DNA from: an uncultured Pantoea sp.
Lineage (GTDB): Bacteria > Pseudomonadota > Gammaproteobacteria > Enterobacterales > Enterobacteriaceae
Length of the DNA stretch: 64,000 nucleotides
Assembly: GCA_913778495.1 (NCBI GenBank)
Contig: CAJYVD010000013.1
Coordinates: 62,001-126,000 of the forward strand
Reading direction: 5' to 3'
A model generated the notes under the pieces. The model was not told where the DNA came from. It was given only the letters and a program-made list of their open reading frames with translations, and did no database searches. Position numbers and translations under genes: made by a program. Of this stretch, positions 18,306 through 28,001 are shown piece by piece. How positions within the stretch are numbered: position 1 is the stretch's first letter; every line of letters begins with the position of its first letter.

Positions 18306-18330
18306 AAAAACCCGGCTAGATGGCCGGGTT
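18306..18330 (-). terminator. Terminator-like hairpin between two tail genes
   Basis: Minus-strand AACCCGGC-N6-GCCGGGTT followed by a U-rich run, between the two last tail genes. Q-modified polymerase would be expected to read through it. Confidence 0.65.
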
Positions 18331-18347
18331 CGTTAGATAGGGTTTGT

Positions 18348-19424
18348 TCAGAAGTAATCAGCTGCGTCAAGACAGGGCAATGAAAGTCCGGCCTGCCCTC
18401 TAGATGGGTATGTCTGATAATAAACAGTCATACCTGCTGGCTTGGCCCTGTAGGTGCTTACGCTGTTTCCTGTCATCAGGAGGCCTGAGTAAAGCATTGG
18501 TTTGGAGGGGTATGTTCCGCCGTAGTCGTAGTCTCCGCATTGATACCCGTAATTCCCAAGCGGCACCATTGGGAGAGCGACATTTCCTGTTGCGGACCGC
18601 CAGTCAATTTTAGGTGACCCGCTACTTGAGTTCTCCATGTAGAAAGGCAACGTAAAAACACCTCCACGCCATATGACGGGAGGCAATGCGCTGCTAAAGG
18701 TGATTTGGTTCTGTGCATTGCGAATAACGATCCCGTATCCGCTGCTGGGTAGTTGCGGTGAGAAGCCACCGCTGACGATGACAATCTGGACATTGTTCAC
18801 GACACCCACCATCTGCGCTCCATCGCCGGCCGCAAAGTTCGTGAATGCTTTAATCGACATCGAATCCCTGTCGAAAAATAGCGGAACAGACTGATTTTCC
18901 CATCGGGCGAACACAACGCAGTTATCCCTGTTAGGAACGTTTGGGATAGACCATTCTCTGTTGATGTTTACCGTGCCTATCCAGGTTACACAGCCAAGGC
19001 GAGAAGAGTCAGAAATTGTTGTGAAGTTAACGGCATCCTGAAGAGCTATGCCATAGGTTTGAGTCTGCGCTGGCGGTATTTCAAAAACACTGATATCAAA
19101 TACCGGCGCGCGCTCGTTGATCCGCCTTCCTATACGGGCTGCAAGATTAAGCGTGTTACCACTGGCAGATGCGCCGCGAATGCAGGAAATGAGGTTAGCG
19201 GATGGCGACTCGGGATTGAATGTTATATCTGCCGCCTTGCTTGGTATCACCATCAAGGCGCCGCCGCCATATCCAGCAGGCAATGCTAATGGGATATTCA
19301 CATCTCCAAGAGTATTACTCCCAAGCACGCTTATTCTTCCGAGAGGGCTGAGCAGCCGGCAGCTGGTCGTAATATCTAGATTGCGATTCCATCCGTCCGG
19401 CCTGATGATGATTCCATGTGCCAT
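18348..19424 (-). CDS. Tail protein of DUF6453 type
   Basis: 358 aa, beginning MAHGIIIRPDGWNRNLDI. It resembles proteins commonly encoded directly after J-like tip proteins in lambdoid phages of enterobacteria (the DUF6453 assignment is from memory). No catalytic motif is visible, and a receptor-binding or tip accessory role is inferred. It shares one base with the J-like gene. Confidence 0.65.
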   Translation of the reverse strand: MAHGIIIRPDGWNRNLDITTSCRLLSPLGRISVLGSNTLGDVNIPLALPAGYGGGALMVIPSKAADITFNPESPSANLISCIRGASASGNTLNLAARIGRRINERAPVFDISVFEIPPAQTQTYGIALQDAVNFTTISDSSRLGCVTWIGTVNINREWSIPNVPNRDNCVVFARWENQSVPLFFDRDSMSIKAFTNFAAGDGAQMVGVVNNVQIVIVSGGFSPQLPSSGYGIVIRNAQNQITFSSALPPVIWRGGVFTLPFYMENSSSGSPKIDWRSATGNVALPMVPLGNYGYQCGDYDYGGTYPSKPMLYSGLLMTGNSVSTYRAKPAGMTVYYQTYPSRGQAGLSLPCLDAADYF

Positions 19425-22093
19425 CAGATGCGCCCCACCTTAACGCGAACCACGCCATTCCCGTCCAGGACAGACAATCCCTCATTGTTCATAAATACCC
19501 TCCCTGCACCGTCACTCGAACCGTTAAGCTCAAAAGAGCCATCCGATCGCATAATCGTTCCGGACTGACCTGGAACATAATTTGCCGAGTACCAAGACCC
19601 GATTTTTGCCAGTGTGATACCGGCGTAGTTGATCAGGGCATCATTAATGAACACCTGCCCGTTTATGGCCGTGAACGCCAGCTGATAGCTCTGGTTTTGG
19701 GTGTTGTAGATTGCGAAAGTGTCTGCACTGAACAATGCAAATGACTGGGTTGAGCCGCCGTTACCTTCGACTCCCAGCTGCATACCGGCAACATACTTCG
19801 TGCCGTTCCTGTCTATCTGGACTTTAACGCCCCACTGAGCCGAAAGCTTGCCGCTGAGGTCTGCGTAAGCGCTGGACACCTGCTGGACTGACGCGGTATT
19901 TGAATCAGACTGCGCCTGCAGTTGCTCAAACTTTTGAGCATATGCACTGTCATTGTTGGCGATGGTCTGCCGGACAGTGATGATGTCTGCCCTGTTTCTT
20001 CCATAGGCCTCAAACTGGTGATCTACAGACGCGTCAAGATTGAGGGCGTTCTGCAGGATGGCGTCCACATTGGTATCGATAGCCGAGCTCAGGCGGTCAA
20101 ATGCCTCTGATTTGCGAATCTGAGTGTCGATGTAGTCAATCAGTTCGCCGGTGTCTGTGTTGCAAACCACCGGAACCTCGACAAATGCAGATGTGCCAAA
20201 GGCATTTATGGTCCGCACATACCAGTAGTAGGTGGGGCCGATCTTGAGCTCATGCGCTGTCCAGTTACTGCCAATACCTGCGCGGGTGGCATTTCCCTCG
20301 ACAGTCGACTGGCTTGTATTTGGCAGTCTGGTTAACTCAGAGGTCCAGAAGTCAAACTGAGTCGAAACGTTGGTAATTTCGTTGATGTGAGGAATCAGGG
20401 TGACGGCAAAATAGCCCTGCTTTTGCTCAACGCGCGACGGCGGCGGCGGTGCTTCGATGCTGAACTCAAGGTATGCCTCCGGAGACTGAGCGCCCATCTG
20501 GTTAACCGCAATAACGTGCGCGGTGTAGGTGTCACGCAGCAAGCCGGTGAGACGGGTAAAAGAGCCCGGCACCTGAACTGACAAAACCAACTGGCCATCT
20601 TTGCGGATCAGCACCTGGTTGTAGACGTACTGCCCCACGTTTTGCCATGACAGCACGCCCTGAACGACCTGACCTATTTCCTCTACGGTATACTTGAGGT
20701 TCTGCGGCTGTGCGACGCCACCGGTCGGTAACTGAGTGAATGGCGGTCTTTCGATGGGCTTGCCAATAGCATCCCCCCATACCTCTGCCGTTTCCTGCTT
20801 CAGCGTGAGCTGAACGCCGTTCTGAACGCCAAACTTCCAGTCTGTGACGCGCATTTCCACATCGATAATTCCCAGCGACGGGAAGTTAACTTTCACATAC
20901 ATGCCCGGGCGATACCGGTAGCCGCTCAGATTGAGGGTGACATTGAGTGTGCGGGAGATTCGCGTGCGCTTGAGCTTGATGTCAGCCAGCCGCTGGCCCT
21001 GATATTCAGAGGTGACAAAACGAAGCTTAAGGTCCTGTGATATCTCAACGCCATCCTCGGCCACCCATTCAGGTACGGACACCGCGGGAAAATCGACTTC
21101 AGCAAAGCGCTGCTTCGGATCGACAAACGTCCCTTTGATAGTGTTAACGCGCTCTGCCTGAGAGACCTCGGGCATGATTTCGATATCACCTGCGAGCTGG
21201 CTTTCCGTTATCACCTCTGTTGCCGGCCCATAATAGGCGCCAACCAGAATGCCATGTTTGCCGGCGATGTAGGTTGCCTCCCCTGAGCAGGCTGACAGCA
21301 TTTCCTCAAGGATGCTGGCCTTGTTTTCACTCAGATCGAACTCACCGTTCAGCGTGTAGCGCGCTTCTGGCAGGTTCTCTGCATTTGTCACTCTCTCATC
21401 AGAGATGTTTGCCGCCTCCTTGAATTGGTCCCAGTTGATGTCTGAATCGGGCACCTTCAGGTAGTTGCGGTAATAGTCCAGAATGCAGAGCGCGGCATTG
21501 TTGCTGTAAACCGTCTGGCCTGTGCGCGGGTCGTAAACCTTACGCCCGAACTTTTCAACGGTGATATTGGGAATGCCTGAAGGAAATTTTTCGGCATTGA
21601 ATTTCAGCGTAACCCGGAGCCAGCTGATGCCCTTGCCGATCATGTCTGGTTTCCATGACGGCGCATTCGCCAGCATGTATGGGTCAGCAGTCTGGCGGTC
21701 AATGTGCACTTCGTACGATGCGTTATCGCTGTACGTTGAAATGTCATCATCGCCGAGATATACGGTGCCGATGTTGCTGATTGGATGGCCGGCCAAAGTG
21801 ATTGCCAGGTGAAGAAGCTCGCCGTCATCCTGCTCGCCTGCCTGCTCTTCAGAGAAGAAAAGCGTACCCGCCGAAAGTGTCTGTCCATAAACGACAGTCT
21901 TGGGGCTGGCAGCAGCGCGCAGGACCTGCTTACGCTCCTGAGCATCCCTGTAGCCGCCAAGGCTGGGTTTCTTCGTCAGGGCAGTTGAGGCCAGTTGAGC
22001 TGCAACGGTAATAACCAGCGCGATAGCATAGGCGCCATTGGCAACAGCTACAGCACCGGCAACAGCAGCAACGACCGGAATAGCAGCAGGCAT
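19424..22093 (-). CDS. J-like central tail tip (host specificity) protein
   Basis: 889 aa. The N-terminal two thirds form the tip base (about residues 60-440), followed by fibronectin-type III-like repeats (about 440-640) and a C-terminal DUF1983-like region ending SVLDGNGVVRVKVGRI. In lambda gpJ the C-terminus binds the receptor; this protein is shorter than lambda J (about 1132 aa), so receptor recognition may be shared with the two genes downstream. The position after the three small tail-tip genes is as in lambda (L-K-I-J). Confidence 0.88.
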   Translation of the reverse strand: MPAAIPVVAAVAGAVAVANGAYAIALVITVAAQLASTALTKKPSLGGYRDAQERKQVLRAAASPKTVVYGQTLSAGTLFFSEEQAGEQDDGELLHLAITLAGHPISNIGTVYLGDDDISTYSDNASYEVHIDRQTADPYMLANAPSWKPDMIGKGISWLRVTLKFNAEKFPSGIPNITVEKFGRKVYDPRTGQTVYSNNAALCILDYYRNYLKVPDSDINWDQFKEAANISDERVTNAENLPEARYTLNGEFDLSENKASILEEMLSACSGEATYIAGKHGILVGAYYGPATEVITESQLAGDIEIMPEVSQAERVNTIKGTFVDPKQRFAEVDFPAVSVPEWVAEDGVEISQDLKLRFVTSEYQGQRLADIKLKRTRISRTLNVTLNLSGYRYRPGMYVKVNFPSLGIIDVEMRVTDWKFGVQNGVQLTLKQETAEVWGDAIGKPIERPPFTQLPTGGVAQPQNLKYTVEEIGQVVQGVLSWQNVGQYVYNQVLIRKDGQLVLSVQVPGSFTRLTGLLRDTYTAHVIAVNQMGAQSPEAYLEFSIEAPPPPSRVEQKQGYFAVTLIPHINEITNVSTQFDFWTSELTRLPNTSQSTVEGNATRAGIGSNWTAHELKIGPTYYWYVRTINAFGTSAFVEVPVVCNTDTGELIDYIDTQIRKSEAFDRLSSAIDTNVDAILQNALNLDASVDHQFEAYGRNRADIITVRQTIANNDSAYAQKFEQLQAQSDSNTASVQQVSSAYADLSGKLSAQWGVKVQIDRNGTKYVAGMQLGVEGNGGSTQSFALFSADTFAIYNTQNQSYQLAFTAINGQVFINDALINYAGITLAKIGSWYSANYVPGQSGTIMRSDGSFELNGSSDGAGRVFMNNEGLSVLDGNGVVRVKVGRI

Positions 22094-22491
22094 TATTTAA
22101 CCCTCCATGCACTCATTATTTTCCCGCGCAGCCCGACAAGGCCATCGACACCCGGCACCCATACACAGCCACCATAAAAAACACCGGCACACCTGCGGCC
22201 GGCATTCACCACGACAGCAATATCGCCACGCTGAATCAGCTGCGGACTGACCTCATCAAGAAATCTTGCAAGCACGCGCTCAAGTGAGCCGCCGCCCCGC
22301 AATATGGCTTTCTTGGCGCCGGTTTCGCTGCTGTACTTGCCACGGAACTCAACGCCAAAGTCTTCGCCACACATCGCCTTTACGCAGTCGGCCGCAAACA
22401 GGCAGCAATCATTTTTACCCCATGAAAAAGGCCGCTTCTCAGCGGCCTTAATTGTGGTTACCAGTCTTTTCTGCCAGTCAGGGTGTTTCAT
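22093..22491 (-). CDS. Tail-tip protein, NlpC/P60-like (DUF6950 type)
   Basis: 132 aa, starting MKHPDWQKRLVTTIKAAEKRPFSWG. A conserved WGKNDCCLFAADC segment (Cys about residues 28-34) resembles the nucleophile region of papain-like peptidases. In this position lambda encodes gpK, a hydrolase needed for tail-tip assembly or peptidoglycan passage. Assignment to the DUF6950 group is by recollection of the N-terminal motif. Confidence 0.7.
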   Translation of the reverse strand: MKHPDWQKRLVTTIKAAEKRPFSWGKNDCCLFAADCVKAMCGEDFGVEFRGKYSSETGAKKAILRGGGSLERVLARFLDEVSPQLIQRGDIAVVVNAGRRCAGVFYGGCVWVPGVDGLVGLRGKIMSAWRVK

Positions 22492-22497
22492 AAAACC

Positions 22498-23082
22498 TCA
22501 CGAATAGGTAAAGCCCGGCGCGTCCTTTTTGCTGCCCCAAAATATAGAGCGGTCGGCCATCTGTGCGACGTAACGGAAAATGCGATCGTCTGGCTGGGCG
22601 GCGCGGTGTGACTCATCGGTGTAGCGGTCAGGGAAAGGACGCTGCCAGTCGTCGAAAATATTGCTGACGGTGTACTGCAGTGCGTTTGTTTCCCCCGCGG
22701 TGGCGCCGGTACTGGAAACCTTACCCTGAAAAATCAGGTCAGCAACCTGCACTTTCCCGTTGTCGTCTATGGCAACCAGGAAGATTTCCGCCGCCCTGCC
22801 CACACACTTCTCATTCAGCGTCTTGGCAAACAGCGACATATCCAGTCCGGACAGCGTCATCTTTAGCTGTGTAGGGCTGGTCGTGTTGGTTTCGTTGACG
22901 TCATCGATTGAGCCCATACGGCCCATGCCGTAGTAGACAAAGCCGTCAATAACGATAGTTCCGGTGCCGGAGTGCACATAAGCGGTGCCTGACTCAAACT
23001 GGATGTTTGCAGCAACCACGACCGTCACCCGATCGCGAGACAGCCAGTCAACCATCGAGTCTGAAAAAGGTGAGTACATCAT
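22498..23082 (-). CDS. Minor tail protein (L-like position)
   Basis: 194 aa, beginning MMYSPFSDSMVDWLSRDRV. It has beta-rich composition and no signal peptide. It lies between the M-like and K-like genes of the tail-tip module and overlaps the upstream gene by one base, which points to a tip-complex component. Lambda gpL binds an iron-sulfur cluster, but the cysteines needed are not evident here. Confidence 0.7.
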   Translation of the reverse strand: MMYSPFSDSMVDWLSRDRVTVVVAANIQFESGTAYVHSGTGTIVIDGFVYYGMGRMGSIDDVNETNTTSPTQLKMTLSGLDMSLFAKTLNEKCVGRAAEIFLVAIDDNGKVQVADLIFQGKVSSTGATAGETNALQYTVSNIFDDWQRPFPDRYTDESHRAAQPDDRIFRYVAQMADRSIFWGSKKDAPGFTYS

Positions 23083-23675
23083 TAAAAGGCCTCCTCAAAC
23101 TCGATTGTGGTAGCGGAGACTAACCCCGGTGAGCGGCGTATCTCGCCCTGCGAGTTATCCTTCAGCTTGAAAATCCCCCACGGGTTTTGCACCTCAAGGG
23201 CGGCATTGGCAGGAGGAGACGACCGTAACATCGGGGCGAACTGAATGACTGCCGCGCCGGATGCGTTGCTCGTTACGTCTGCCGTCACTTTCTTTAGCTC
23301 TGAGTTAACGGTGAAGTAGTCCCCCGCGCGAAGAACCAGCGTGTTTGCTGCCCACCCCTTCGTGGAAAGGGCTACGCCGGTTTGCTCTGGATCCGTCACG
23401 ATGGGTGTGCCGGCAGGCGCCCTGCCCGCCCGGCCCCAGTCCCTGATTCTCACCCTGCCGTATTCACCATCAAGTGCGGCAATTACCGCCTCTATCTTTC
23501 TCGCCTGAGCCTCTTCCAGCACGGCATACTCAACGGTGCACTTCCAGCGAGATCCGGGGAAGCGAACCGTCTGTGATGCACCGTTAAAGGGAGAGCGGAA
23601 GGTTTTGGTGTTTGACTCAAGGTGCCAGCTGAGCGAGGAAGGATTGGGGCCTGGCCATTCCAGTACATCTGCCAT
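23082..23675 (-). CDS. Minor tail protein (M-like position)
   Basis: 197 aa, soluble, starting MADVLEWPGPNPSSLSWHLES. It lies directly after the tape measure gene, the position of lambda M, whose product connects the tape measure complex to the tip. Composition is beta-rich. No enzymatic motif was seen. Confidence 0.7.
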   Translation of the reverse strand: MADVLEWPGPNPSSLSWHLESNTKTFRSPFNGASQTVRFPGSRWKCTVEYAVLEEAQARKIEAVIAALDGEYGRVRIRDWGRAGRAPAGTPIVTDPEQTGVALSTKGWAANTLVLRAGDYFTVNSELKKVTADVTSNASGAAVIQFAPMLRSSPPANAALEVQNPWGIFKLKDNSQGEIRRSPGLVSATTIEFEEAF

Positions 23676-23689
23676 TTTTTACTCCTGTG

Positions 23690-26506
23690 TTATACACCCA
23701 GCAGGCGGCGCCCCTGCCCTCTGTTCTGGAAATCCTGCAGCATGTCCTGACGGGCCTGTTTAGCACCGTCATTAGCGCCTTTACGCGCTGCCTCCTCCAT
23801 AGCCCGCTGTAGCGCTGCGTCGCCATTACCACTTACCTGTATGGTCTGATTGATTATAACGTCACCTGACCTGACTGAGCCCGCCGGCTCCCCGCCAACC
23901 ATCCTGACGCCCAGTGAACCATCGGAAGAACGCGTTAGCGGCATAATGGCCTCTGGCCCGGCCTCCCCAAATACGCCTGCGCCCTTTGCAAAGGCGAAGA
24001 GCTGAGGTGAGTCATAAACTCCGTCGCTGTATGCACTCAGAGAGGGCGAATCGTACACTCCGCCTTTGGCGTTCATGTTAGGCGGCCGGTATGAAGGAAC
24101 AGCAAAGGACTGCCCTGCAGTCGATGCCGCTGCAGTCGTGCCTCCGAACAATCCGCCAAAGCTGCCAGATAAGCTGCTGCCAATTCCAATCAGTGACTGA
24201 CGGATAGCAATGCGGGCAATGTCAGAGAGTACCGAGTTGGCGAAGTCAGAGAATGATGCCTTGCCCGTGGTGGCGAACTTAACGAGCGCGTCTTCCATGT
24301 TGCCGAAAGCATTAGTGAATAGGCGTTCAGACATGGCAGAAACGTTCGCAGCGCTGTCACTGTACTCCTGCCATGCCCGTGAGGCTCCGGCAGTGAATGA
24401 GCCGCGCAGCTCGTTCATTCTGGCAATGTGGCTGTCGTAGTTACTGAGATCTGTTTGCAGCGCCTGCTGCTGGAGCTGAATTTCCTGGTCAATCTCTTCG
24501 CGCGCAATATCACTGGTAGCCTGCGCCCTGCTCTGGCGAAGCTGTGTGATTTTGTCGTTATAGGATTGCTCAAGTGACAAGCGCTGAGTGTACTGCTGCT
24601 GCTCGTATCGGCTCAGGCCGCCACCCGCAAAGAGTTCGTCAGTGGCATACTGGCTTTCCCGGTTAGCGATGGTTCGCATGATGTCCGCCCGCGCCTTATC
24701 CAGCGCCAGGAGCTTTTCACGGGTTTCAATCTGGCGTTCGAGTGCGGCGTTCTGCTGCAACTGAGAAGTGATGAGGTCAGCGCTGGTTAGTAGCGATTTC
24801 TGATCCGCCGTAAGCGTCTGCTTGCTCTTGATGTCTGCAAGCTGCTGCTCCCATTTGATCAGCGCCTGTTGTTGTGTGCCAATCTTGGCGCCTGTATCAG
24901 ACTGGCTCAACAGCACCTGCTGTTGCTGGCGTAGCTGATCAAGCAGTCGGGTTCCGGCATCCTCCGTGTATGCTTTCTCTCTTGGCTGCTTTGGATCCTT
25001 AAACATATCGTTAATGCGAGTAAGGTTGTTCGCATACTGTTCTTGAGTAATCGCACCGGCTTTTAGGAAATCATTCTGTTGCTGGATAGCTTTATTACGG
25101 CGCTGGGCGTTTGAAAGATACTGTTGGTTGACACGATCCGCTTCCTGCTGCGTTTTTATTGCTTTGTCCTGAGCTATCTGGCCTGACTTCACAGCACTAT
25201 TTAGGTCACCTTGAAGATCAATTACGCCCCGTAAAATGCTTGCCTCGCCAGCCGCGCCTGAACCTGATGAATTATTAACGCCGTAAGCATTCCACAGCCC
25301 GTTACTCAATCCATTAGCCTGCTGTTGAGCTGCTTTTTTGGCTGCATCAAGCCTTTCCTGAAGAGTCGTCTCACGCCCTACATTCAGCATTTGATCCCAT
25401 GCTGATTTAGCCGCTGAACCTAAAGAGTTCCAGGCGGTTTCGATGGAGCCCAGATTGTCGTGAATATCTTTAGCGCGGCGATTTATGGTTGCCGCATAAG
25501 TTTCTGTCGCAAGGCGAGCGGCTTCTTGCTGGTTACCTTCATCCTGAAGGGCTTTTATTTGGTTATAAACGGCCAGCGAGAGGAAATGGTATTGGTCGTT
25601 TAGCTTTGCCATGGAATCAAGCGGGCTGCCAGCTATTTTGTCAAAATCAGACACAAGCTGATCTACTGACTGCCCGGTGGCTTTACTCATATTTATGACG
25701 GCTGTAGAAACGACCTCCAGTGATTCTCCTGCGACTTTGCCGCTAGAAACAACCTGGTTTAACACTGAAGCAGCCATGCCACGAGTTGTTCCCGTGCTCC
25801 GAGCTATCTGATTGGCCATGTCCATCAGCTGGCCGGATGTTTTCCCTGCGGCATTACCTGTTAATACGAGTGTTTCATAGAATTTTTCCTGCTCTTCGCT
25901 TCCCTGATAATAAGCAAATGCCAGCGCCCCTGCTGCGGCTGCGGCAACCGTCAAGGGATTAACTAGACCTCCAACATAAGTGCCAACCGCCCTTGCTGCT
26001 GGCCCAATGCCGCCAAACATGTCCTTTAACTGCCCCCCTTGCTGTAGAAGGACCATGAAAGGACTTTGCCCGCCCGCTAAACTGACGGCAATATCTGTCA
26101 TTTGGGCCGGAATCATGCGCATTTGATAAGCGGCCTGTTTGGCAGATATTCCGGCCTTACCTGCACTGTCCGCAAACCGCGTCAGATTTCCTCGCGCATC
26201 TTCAATTTTTTTGGAGTAATCAGAGAACGTATCTGAGTCTATGAAACCCTTAGCTTGAAACTTAGCCAATTGTCGCTGCTGGTCGTCCAAACGATTCAGC
26301 GCGGCGTTAACCGGGTCAATCCGGTCTAGCAGGTCTGAGAGAGATTTCGCTTCTTGTTCAGTAGCCTTCGCTGTCTTGCCAGCACTATCTGCAGCTCTTT
26401 GCCCGGCCTGAGTCATCTTTGCCAGCGCGCCTGCCAGACCTTCTGCATTACGTTGCGCTCCAGTACTGTCGATGACTATCGCAAGTCGTGATTGTTGTTC
26501 AGCCAT
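23690..26506 (-). CDS. Tape measure protein
   Basis: 938 aa from MAEQQSRLAIVID, chosen because GGAG lies at good distance; an upstream Met five codons earlier is less likely. The long helical N-terminal coil contains AYQMRMIPAQMTDIAVSLAGGQSPFMVLLQQGGQL, typical of lambda-group tape measure proteins. Hydrophobic stretches occur around residues 175-205 and a low-complexity Gly/Ala-rich part near 800. It sets tail length and is ejected into the host envelope. A terminator sits just upstream. Confidence 0.92.
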   Translation of the reverse strand: MAEQQSRLAIVIDSTGAQRNAEGLAGALAKMTQAGQRAADSAGKTAKATEQEAKSLSDLLDRIDPVNAALNRLDDQQRQLAKFQAKGFIDSDTFSDYSKKIEDARGNLTRFADSAGKAGISAKQAAYQMRMIPAQMTDIAVSLAGGQSPFMVLLQQGGQLKDMFGGIGPAARAVGTYVGGLVNPLTVAAAAAGALAFAYYQGSEEQEKFYETLVLTGNAAGKTSGQLMDMANQIARSTGTTRGMAASVLNQVVSSGKVAGESLEVVSTAVINMSKATGQSVDQLVSDFDKIAGSPLDSMAKLNDQYHFLSLAVYNQIKALQDEGNQQEAARLATETYAATINRRAKDIHDNLGSIETAWNSLGSAAKSAWDQMLNVGRETTLQERLDAAKKAAQQQANGLSNGLWNAYGVNNSSGSGAAGEASILRGVIDLQGDLNSAVKSGQIAQDKAIKTQQEADRVNQQYLSNAQRRNKAIQQQNDFLKAGAITQEQYANNLTRINDMFKDPKQPREKAYTEDAGTRLLDQLRQQQQVLLSQSDTGAKIGTQQQALIKWEQQLADIKSKQTLTADQKSLLTSADLITSQLQQNAALERQIETREKLLALDKARADIMRTIANRESQYATDELFAGGGLSRYEQQQYTQRLSLEQSYNDKITQLRQSRAQATSDIAREEIDQEIQLQQQALQTDLSNYDSHIARMNELRGSFTAGASRAWQEYSDSAANVSAMSERLFTNAFGNMEDALVKFATTGKASFSDFANSVLSDIARIAIRQSLIGIGSSLSGSFGGLFGGTTAAASTAGQSFAVPSYRPPNMNAKGGVYDSPSLSAYSDGVYDSPQLFAFAKGAGVFGEAGPEAIMPLTRSSDGSLGVRMVGGEPAGSVRSGDVIINQTIQVSGNGDAALQRAMEEAARKGANDGAKQARQDMLQDFQNRGQGRRLLGV

Positions 26507-26521
26507 GTTTTCTCCGGGCAT

Positions 26522-26544
26522 AAAAAAACCCCGCCGAAGCGAGG
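26522..26544 (-). terminator. Terminator of the lipoprotein moron
   Basis: Minus-strand CCTCGC-TTCG-GCGGGG with a UUCG tetraloop and seven U, 20 bp after the lipoprotein gene and directly before the tape measure start. Confidence 0.85.
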
Positions 26545-26563
26545 TTGCGTATGTTGCTTTATG

Positions 26564-26995
26564 TTATCGGCTAGAAATGAGCATTAGCTTGCCAGCTGAA
26601 TTCCAAGCCCTCACCCTTAGCGAGGTTGAGGAGTTTGAGCTTTCAAGATCTACCTCAGCTCTGCTTTTTTTTGCACTCATCAATTCGAAAGTGACGACGC
26701 GGCTGCCATCGATGAATGCGCTACTAACATCTGTTTTAACAAATAGCTCACCATCAATGTTTAGTGAGGCGTCGCTGCCTGAAATGTTGAGCTTTGCATG
26801 TCGCCACTTTCCACTTCCTAGCTGATCGCCTGCCTGAATTTCACATTCAATTGATACATTTCCATTAATACAGTTAAATTTTGCAGATTCTTGCTTAGGC
26901 TTAGCTTCATCAATCTTTTCCACTTGCGACGTTGATGAATTATCACAACCAGACAGAATAAGTGCGACAGCCGCTAGAATAATTGCCTTTTTCAA
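26564..26995 (-). CDS. Moron-encoded lipoprotein, TTG start
   Basis: 143 aa if started at TTG 26995, where a lipoprotein signal begins: MKKAIILAAVALILSGC, lipobox LSGC. Asp follows the lipidated Cys, the classical inner-membrane retention signal. The frame is open 66 codons further upstream, but that part crosses a terminator and is rejected. The mature part is polar and beta-rich (SLNIDGELFVKTDV), without a recognised domain. The leader shares a 13-bp identical sequence with two other exported-protein genes of this prophage. It has its own terminator. Confidence 0.8.
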   Translation of the reverse strand: MKKAIILAAVALILSGCDNSSTSQVEKIDEAKPKQESAKFNCINGNVSIECEIQAGDQLGSGKWRHAKLNISGSDASLNIDGELFVKTDVSSAFIDGSRVVTFELMSAKKSRAEVDLESSNSSTSLRVRAWNSAGKLMLISSR

Positions 26996-26996
26996 A

Positions 26997-27009
26997 TCCC
27001 TATCCCCAT
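26997..27009 (-). promoter_or_regulatory. Shared 13-bp leader element, copy 1
   Basis: ATGGGGATAGGGA on the minus strand, one base before the TTG start at 26995. It contains the presumed Shine-Dalgarno GGGGA. Upstream CTTTAGGATTTAT is also shared with copy 3 (51181-51193). Confidence 0.85.
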
Positions 27010-27057
27010 GAGGTTTTATGGGATAAATCCTAAAGCCTATCTTATGCAATGGGAAGC

Positions 27058-27079
27058 AAAAAACCCGCCGAAGCGGGTT
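27058..27079 (-). terminator. Terminator of the secreted-protein moron
   Basis: Minus-strand AACCCGC-TTCG-GCGGGTT with UUCG loop and U-tract. The stop codon of the gene lies at the base of the stem. Confidence 0.85.
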
Positions 27080-27425
27080 AAGAGTTCTTGCGCGATTCTG
27101 TGATAAAGCTGACGATCTGTGAGGACAAACTCTCGCGAACTTTAGAGGTTGTCTGGTCCCTAATTTTTGAAATAGCTTCTTGTTGTTGTGCACTTAAACC
27201 AGACCATTGCGCTTTATCAGGGCCAATAGAGTCATGGTACTCAGAAAGCTCAGCGCTACATTTGTCAAAAGCTTCATCAGAAATGGTGCCAGCTGATTTC
27301 GTGGTTTTGATTTGGCTGTCAGCATATTGTGTCACGCAGTCGCTTAGGTTTTTTGCAGCACTTTCCGTATCAGCATGTGCCACGCAGCACACCAGCAATC
27401 CCATCACAGCTAAAGCTAATTTCAT
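27078..27425 (-). CDS. Moron-encoded secreted protein
   Basis: 115 aa from ATG 27425: a Sec signal peptide (MKLALAVMGLLVCCVAHA, cleavage expected after AHA), then a mature helical domain of about 97 residues with two cysteines (about 29 and 56). Function is not recognised. The upstream 13 codons of the open frame are rejected because the start at 27425 has the shared 13-bp leader one base before it. It has its own terminator, the hallmark of a moron expressed from the prophage. Confidence 0.8.
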   Translation of the reverse strand: MKLALAVMGLLVCCVAHADTESAAKNLSDCVTQYADSQIKTTKSAGTISDEAFDKCSAELSEYHDSIGPDKAQWSGLSAQQQEAISKIRDQTTSKVRESLSSQIVSFITESRKNS

Positions 27426-27426
27426 G

Positions 27427-27439
27427 TCCCTATCCCCAT
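27427..27439 (-). promoter_or_regulatory. Shared 13-bp leader element, copy 2
   Basis: ATGGGGATAGGGA on the minus strand, one base before the ATG at 27425, identical to copies at 26997-27009 and 51181-51193. TACGAT about 25 bp upstream is a possible -10. Confidence 0.85.
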
Positions 27440-27497
27440 AAATACAGTAGGCAAATCGTAGCATGGAGTGAGTGCAAGATGGTGCAAAGGTAAGTGT

Positions 27498-27785
27498 TCA
27501 AAATGTCAGAAATTTTCTGATTGATAGGTACCAATCATTGATAGTTGGGTTCAACTGCATAATCCAGAAGCCAAGAGCTATCATCGCCAAACCCGCGCAA
27601 GTGTGAAGCAGCATGTATAGCCAGTACACCTCGCACCTGTCACTTCTGTGCACGTATTCTCGCCGGGATGTACCTTTGAATCGTAATGTGTAGACGCCTC
27701 GACGCAGAAAGAATACGGCTTCAGTGAGAGTAATTATGCCGCAGGCAAAAATGATAATGACAAGTATCCAGTCTTTAACGTCCAT
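27498..27785 (-). CDS. Small membrane protein (moron)
   Basis: 95 aa from ATG 27785 (CAGG ribosome site 8-11 bp upstream; a longer frame to 27848 is less likely). Two transmembrane helices (about residues 5-27 and 55-78) flank a basic loop with RRGVYTLRFKGTSRREYV. No family was recognised. It is the outermost of the minus-strand accessory genes and diverges from rexA, with about 215 bp between the starts. Confidence 0.6.
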   Translation of the reverse strand: MDVKDWILVIIIFACGIITLTEAVFFLRRGVYTLRFKGTSRREYVHRSDRCEVYWLYMLLHTCAGLAMIALGFWIMQLNPTINDWYLSIRKFLTF

Positions 27786-28001
27786 AATTATACCTGCAGG
27801 TCTGGTTTGCCGAGATTTTACGCCAATTGTATGCAAAACCATAAGCACTGATCATCTATCAGGATGGGCGAGGAAGCAAAGCCAGGTTAGGATGATTCCT
27901 AGAACGCTTGGTCATTATACGCTTCATCACCTCATCCTATGCCATTCAAACCACACGCATCATGGCAGGGATCGACCACAACGCTAATTTATGGATTCAC
28001 A

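Noticed and set aside
26996-27193. Upstream extension of the lipoprotein gene
   Set aside because: It would run through the neighbour's terminator and hide the lipoprotein signal; the TTG at 26995 with the shared leader is the better start.
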